NCBI RefSeq assembly: GCF_002874965.1
Contig: NZ_CP025624.1
Span: 3,906,001-3,970,000, forward strand
Direction: 5' to 3'
DNA: 64,000 bases
From: Pseudomonas sp. NC02
GTDB lineage: Bacteria; Pseudomonadota; Gammaproteobacteria; Pseudomonadales; Pseudomonadaceae
Shown here: positions 61,735-64,000 of the stretch, piece by piece
Numbering within the stretch: the first letter of the stretch is position 1
How the letters are laid out: each line of letters starts with the position of its first letter
The notes under the pieces: generated by a model
Databases searched by the model: none
Told to the model about the DNA's origin: nothing
Seen by the model: the letters and a program-made list of their open reading frames with translations, nothing else
Position numbers and translations under genes: made by a program

Positions 61735-61824
61735 TGTGGGAGCGGGCTTGCTCGCGAAAGCGGTGAGTCAGTCAATACAAATGTTGGCTGAAAAACCGCT
61801 TTCGCGAGCAAGCCCGCTCCCACA
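61735..61824. repeat. REP/BIME inverted pair, GGAGCGGGCTTGCTCGCGAA type
   Basis: TGTGGGAGCGGGCTTGCTCG... is mirrored perfectly by the right arm. It lies between the convergent TonB receptor and binding-protein genes. Confidence 0.9.
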
Positions 61825-61856
61825 TTTTTGATCGCAATCGGGCTGTTATATCGGTG

Positions 61857-62873
61857 TTACTTCAGGCTGGCTTCGACCTTCTGCGCCACATCCTCAGTCA
61901 GCCACGCCTTCCAGACTTCCGGATGATCCTTGAGAAATGCCTGGGCGACCTCTCGCGGCTGGCTGTGCTTCTCGCTCATTTCGGCCAGCGCCTTGTTCAG
62001 CGGCTCGATCGGAAAGTCGACCTTGGCAAAGAACTCGGCGATCTGCGGATGCTCCTTCTGGAACGGCGTGGACACTCCGATGCTCAGCTTGGAGGCCAGG
62101 GAACGTGTAGGTTTCGGGTCAGGATTGTCTGCATCGGTCAGCGTTTTCCACGCCTCGGCATCAAATGGTGGCTCTTCCAGCTGGATCAGCTTGTAGCGCC
62201 CCATCAACGGTGTAGGCGACCAGTAATAGAACAGCACCGGCTTGCCCCGACGGATCGAGGAAGCAATCTCGGCATCCAGCGCAGCACCCGAACCACTGCG
62301 GAAATTCACATAGCTGTCGTCAAGCCCATAGGCCTTGAGCTTTTGCTTGTTGACCACTTCCGAGGTCCAGCCAATCGGGCTGTTGAGGAAACGGCCCTTG
62401 CTCGGTGCTTCCGGGTCCTTGAACACGTCCTTGTAGCGCGCCAGATCCTTCACGCTGCGCAGGTCCGGCGCGAGGGGCTTGATGCCTTTGGCCGGGTCGC
62501 CCTTGACCACGTACTCCGGCACCCACCAGCCTTCAGTGGCGCCCTTGACGATATCCCCAAGACCCACCACTTTGCCTTCGGCCTCGGCCTTGACCCACAC
62601 CGGGCTGCGGCCGGCCCACTCTTCGCCGATCACCTGGATGTCGTTTTTCGCCAGGGCGGTTTCCAGGGTGATGGTGGTGCCGGGCAAGGTGTCGGTGGGC
62701 AAGTCATAGCCCTTTTCGACAATCACCCGCAGCACCTCGGTGATCAGGCTGCCGCTTTCCCAGTTCAGGTCGGCAAAATGAATCGGCGCCTGGGCCGCTG
62801 ATACCGGCAGCGACGCCACCGACAGACTCAGGGTCGTCAGTGAGGCTGCCAACAGTGCTCGAATTCCTTTCAT
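61857..62873 (-). CDS. Orphan glycine betaine/choline-type ABC binding protein (OpuAC/ProX-like)
   Basis: 338 residues from ATG 62873 (GAGGT 7 bases upstream). Signal peptide MKGIRALLAASLTTLSLSVASLP..., then a ProX-like fold: FADLNWESGSLITEVLRVIV, EEWAGRSPVWVKAEAEGK, EGWWVPEYVVKGDPAKGIKP, YYWSPTPLMGRYKLIQLEEP. Tryptophan/tyrosine residues of the aromatic cage for a quaternary amine are present. No permease or ATPase is adjacent. In Pseudomonas such orphans (for choline, betaine or carnitine) are known to share the CbcWV transporter; that assignment here is inference. Confidence 0.9.
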   Translation of the reverse strand: MKGIRALLAASLTTLSLSVASLPVSAAQAPIHFADLNWESGSLITEVLRVIVEKGYDLPTDTLPGTTITLETALAKNDIQVIGEEWAGRSPVWVKAEAEGKVVGLGDIVKGATEGWWVPEYVVKGDPAKGIKPLAPDLRSVKDLARYKDVFKDPEAPSKGRFLNSPIGWTSEVVNKQKLKAYGLDDSYVNFRSGSGAALDAEIASSIRRGKPVLFYYWSPTPLMGRYKLIQLEEPPFDAEAWKTLTDADNPDPKPTRSLASKLSIGVSTPFQKEHPQIAEFFAKVDFPIEPLNKALAEMSEKHSQPREVAQAFLKDHPEVWKAWLTEDVAQKVEASLK

Positions 62874-62996
62874 GCTTTGCACCTCATGCCTTACAGCAAT
62901 CGCGAATGGCTTTGCTGTAACACCGCGAAGCCTCTGAATACTTAAGTCAACTCAACTGTAGTAGAGGTTCCGGGGAACATGGCAGGTTGCCGGTTT

Positions 62997-63194
62997 TTAC
63001 GCAGGATTGTTCAGCCGCTGCAACTCGCGGCGCACCATGCTGGCGAATTCGGCGGGCTTGAGTTCATACAGTTGGCCGGCGACCCAGCTCAACCAGGCGC
63101 CCTGCAACTCGGCCTTGCGGGCAAACAATTGAGCCGCCGTGGCTTGGGCATCGAGCAGGTGCTGCTCGTGGAACTGCGCCCTACCCTGGCTCAT
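62997..63194 (-). CDS. Conserved hypothetical protein (65 aa)
   Basis: A small helical protein (MSQGRAQFHEQHLLDAQATA, ARKAELQGAWLSWVAGQLYE, KPAEFASMVRRELQRLNNPA) with no signal peptide or membrane segment. Its ATG overlaps the stop of the upstream gene (TAATG), so translation is coupled. Function unknown. Coding status is supported by the overlap and amino acid composition. Confidence 0.7.
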   Translation of the reverse strand: MSQGRAQFHEQHLLDAQATAAQLFARKAELQGAWLSWVAGQLYELKPAEFASMVRRELQRLNNPA

Positions 63195-63664
63195 TACTCG
63201 CTGGCCTTGAAGGTCACGAGTTCACCCTTGCGCCATTTGGCGGCCTTGCCGGTGACGGCCTTCAGGGTCTTGGTCAGGCCTTCTACCAATTGCTCATTGG
63301 CGGCAAACACCAGCATCACGCTGTGGCCTTCCTTGAACACAATGCCCTGGCCTTCGGCCGAGGACACAAAGGCGTAATCGCCCAGGCCATACACCGTCAA
63401 CTTGATATCGCGAAACTTCAGTTCGAACTTGCCGCCTTCGCGGCTGGGCAATACAGCGGCCCGGAAATGATCACCGACCTTGAGTTCCAGGCGCGGCTTG
63501 TCGTCCACCACCAATGCCGCTTCGGTATCGATCTCGGCGATGTAGATACCTTCAGGTGTCTGCTCAGTGACGTAGACGAAACGGGATTGAAACTGCTTGA
63601 CCAACTTTGCGCGCAAATCACCCAGCACGAATAACGCGTGCATATCCAGATTACTGACTGCCAA
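63194..63664 (-). CDS. Conserved hypothetical protein (156 aa)
   Basis: Starts at TTG 63664 (GGGGG 8 bases upstream); an ATG at 63643 has no site. Beta-rich: LDMHALFVLGDLRAKLVKQF, EGIYIAEIDTEAALVVDDKP, GKFELKFRDIKLTVYGLGDY, VLVFAANEQLVEGLTKTLKA. No signal peptide or helix. I do not recognise the family. First of a two-gene unit with the 65-residue gene. A terminator-like hairpin (63688-63713) lies 24 bases before its start, which could attenuate read-through from the right. Confidence 0.72.
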   Translation of the reverse strand: MAVSNLDMHALFVLGDLRAKLVKQFQSRFVYVTEQTPEGIYIAEIDTEAALVVDDKPRLELKVGDHFRAAVLPSREGGKFELKFRDIKLTVYGLGDYAFVSSAEGQGIVFKEGHSVMLVFAANEQLVEGLTKTLKAVTGKAAKWRKGELVTFKASE

Positions 63665-64000
63665 GGAAACGCCCCCACATCAAAAGGGTGCTGTCCGCCC
63701 AAGCGGGCAGCACAAAAAAACGGCCGGAAACGGCACGATCACACAACAAATCCACTGATAAAAACTGAAGAAGATCACGCTGCCAGGCCATGAGACTAGT
63801 ACAGGCGTGCCCGACGCACCTTACGCAGGTCGCCAGGCGTTGCAGGAAATCACAGGTTTAACGACCAGAGAATACTGGCCGACCCACTTCAGACAATAAC
63901 CCTTTAAAAAATGCAGTTTCCGACATCCAACACAGAAACTAATGCTTTGGATGGAACCGGACGCCGGACACTGACGACAATACTAAAACAGCAACACGGG
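63665..64000. other. Right-edge non-coding stretch with two minus-strand hairpins
   Basis: No open frame of useful length on either strand. Two hairpins read on the minus strand. One is at 63723-63734 (GCCG-TTTC-CGGC) followed by seven Ts, terminator-like. The other is at 63688-63713 (11-base-pair stem GTGCTGCCCGC / GCGGACAGCAC with one wobble) followed by CCTTTT. They lie between the start of the 156-residue gene and whatever is transcribed leftward from the edge. A small RNA or a leader of the downstream gene is possible. Confidence 0.4.
63688..63735 (-). terminator. Two tandem minus-strand hairpins, terminator-like
   Basis: On the minus strand the first hairpin (63723-63734) ends in a run of seven Ts (63714-63720), and the second (63688-63713) ends in CCTTTT. 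They would stop transcription coming from the right edge, 24 bases before the TTG of the 156-residue gene. Confidence 0.5.

Overview
The window looks like a chromosomal segment of a fluorescent Pseudomonas (P. fluorescens group). The evidence is high-GC coding sequence with strong GC3 bias, several imperfect palindromic REP/BIME repeats of the types common in that group, and gene blocks I recognise from Pseudomonas: cysI-DUF934, the NAD-glutamate dehydrogenase followed by a MoxR/DUF58/Bat operon, dctA, tag, and an RHS toxin locus. I saw no rRNA, tRNA, CRISPR array, insertion sequence or prophage.

Layout. 1-3612 (minus): most of a very large leucine-rich-repeat effector-like protein that runs off the left edge. 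3754-10690: small membrane proteins, a periplasmic sugar-type binding protein, sulfite reductase cysI with its DUF934 partner, a SulP anion transporter and an SdaC/TdcC-type amino acid transporter. 10943-12726: tautomerase, TetR regulator, and a cysteine hydrolase preceded by what looks like a complete transcription attenuator with a threonine-rich leader peptide. 12742-13400 (minus): a short AT-richer toxin-tip/immunity pair without any delivery protein. 13580-20440: hydroxyacid dehydrogenase, orphan TadG-like protein, APH-fold kinase plus SDR pair, MocR-type regulator, secreted cupin. 20575-24301: tag, dctA with two GGTCAGACC operators, and two GntR regulators. 24498-37338: 1619-residue glutamate dehydrogenase (minus), then a six-gene MoxR-DUF58-DUF4381-BatA-BatB/C-BatD operon (plus). 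37479-45469: a GlpSTPQUV-type ABC uptake operon read leftwards from a good sigma-54 promoter, divergent from a sigma-54 activator, with a cluster of TGAACA repeats between them. 45604-53074 (minus): Na+/solute symporter with small partner, two choline-kinase-like kinases, an amidohydrolase, a DeoR regulator and an amidase, which may be an uncharacterised catabolic island. 53377-58469: an RHS polymorphic toxin with a ParB-like tip and its immunity gene. 58558-63664: DUF3995, DUF2946, TonB-dependent receptor, an orphan betaine/choline-type binding protein and two small conserved genes. The last 336 bases have no gene but carry two hairpins.

Themes. Nutrient uptake (sulfur, dicarboxylates, amino acids, glycerol-like compounds, quaternary amines, iron or other metal) is combined with interbacterial or host-directed toxins (LRR effector, orphan toxin tip, RHS). 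The best candidates for undescribed biology are the threonine-leader attenuator in front of a cysteine hydrolase, the symporter/two-kinase/amidohydrolase/DeoR cluster with a long palindromic operator, the sigma-54 promoter with TGAACA array, and the two toxin-immunity modules. All family names come from motif recognition; no database search was run.
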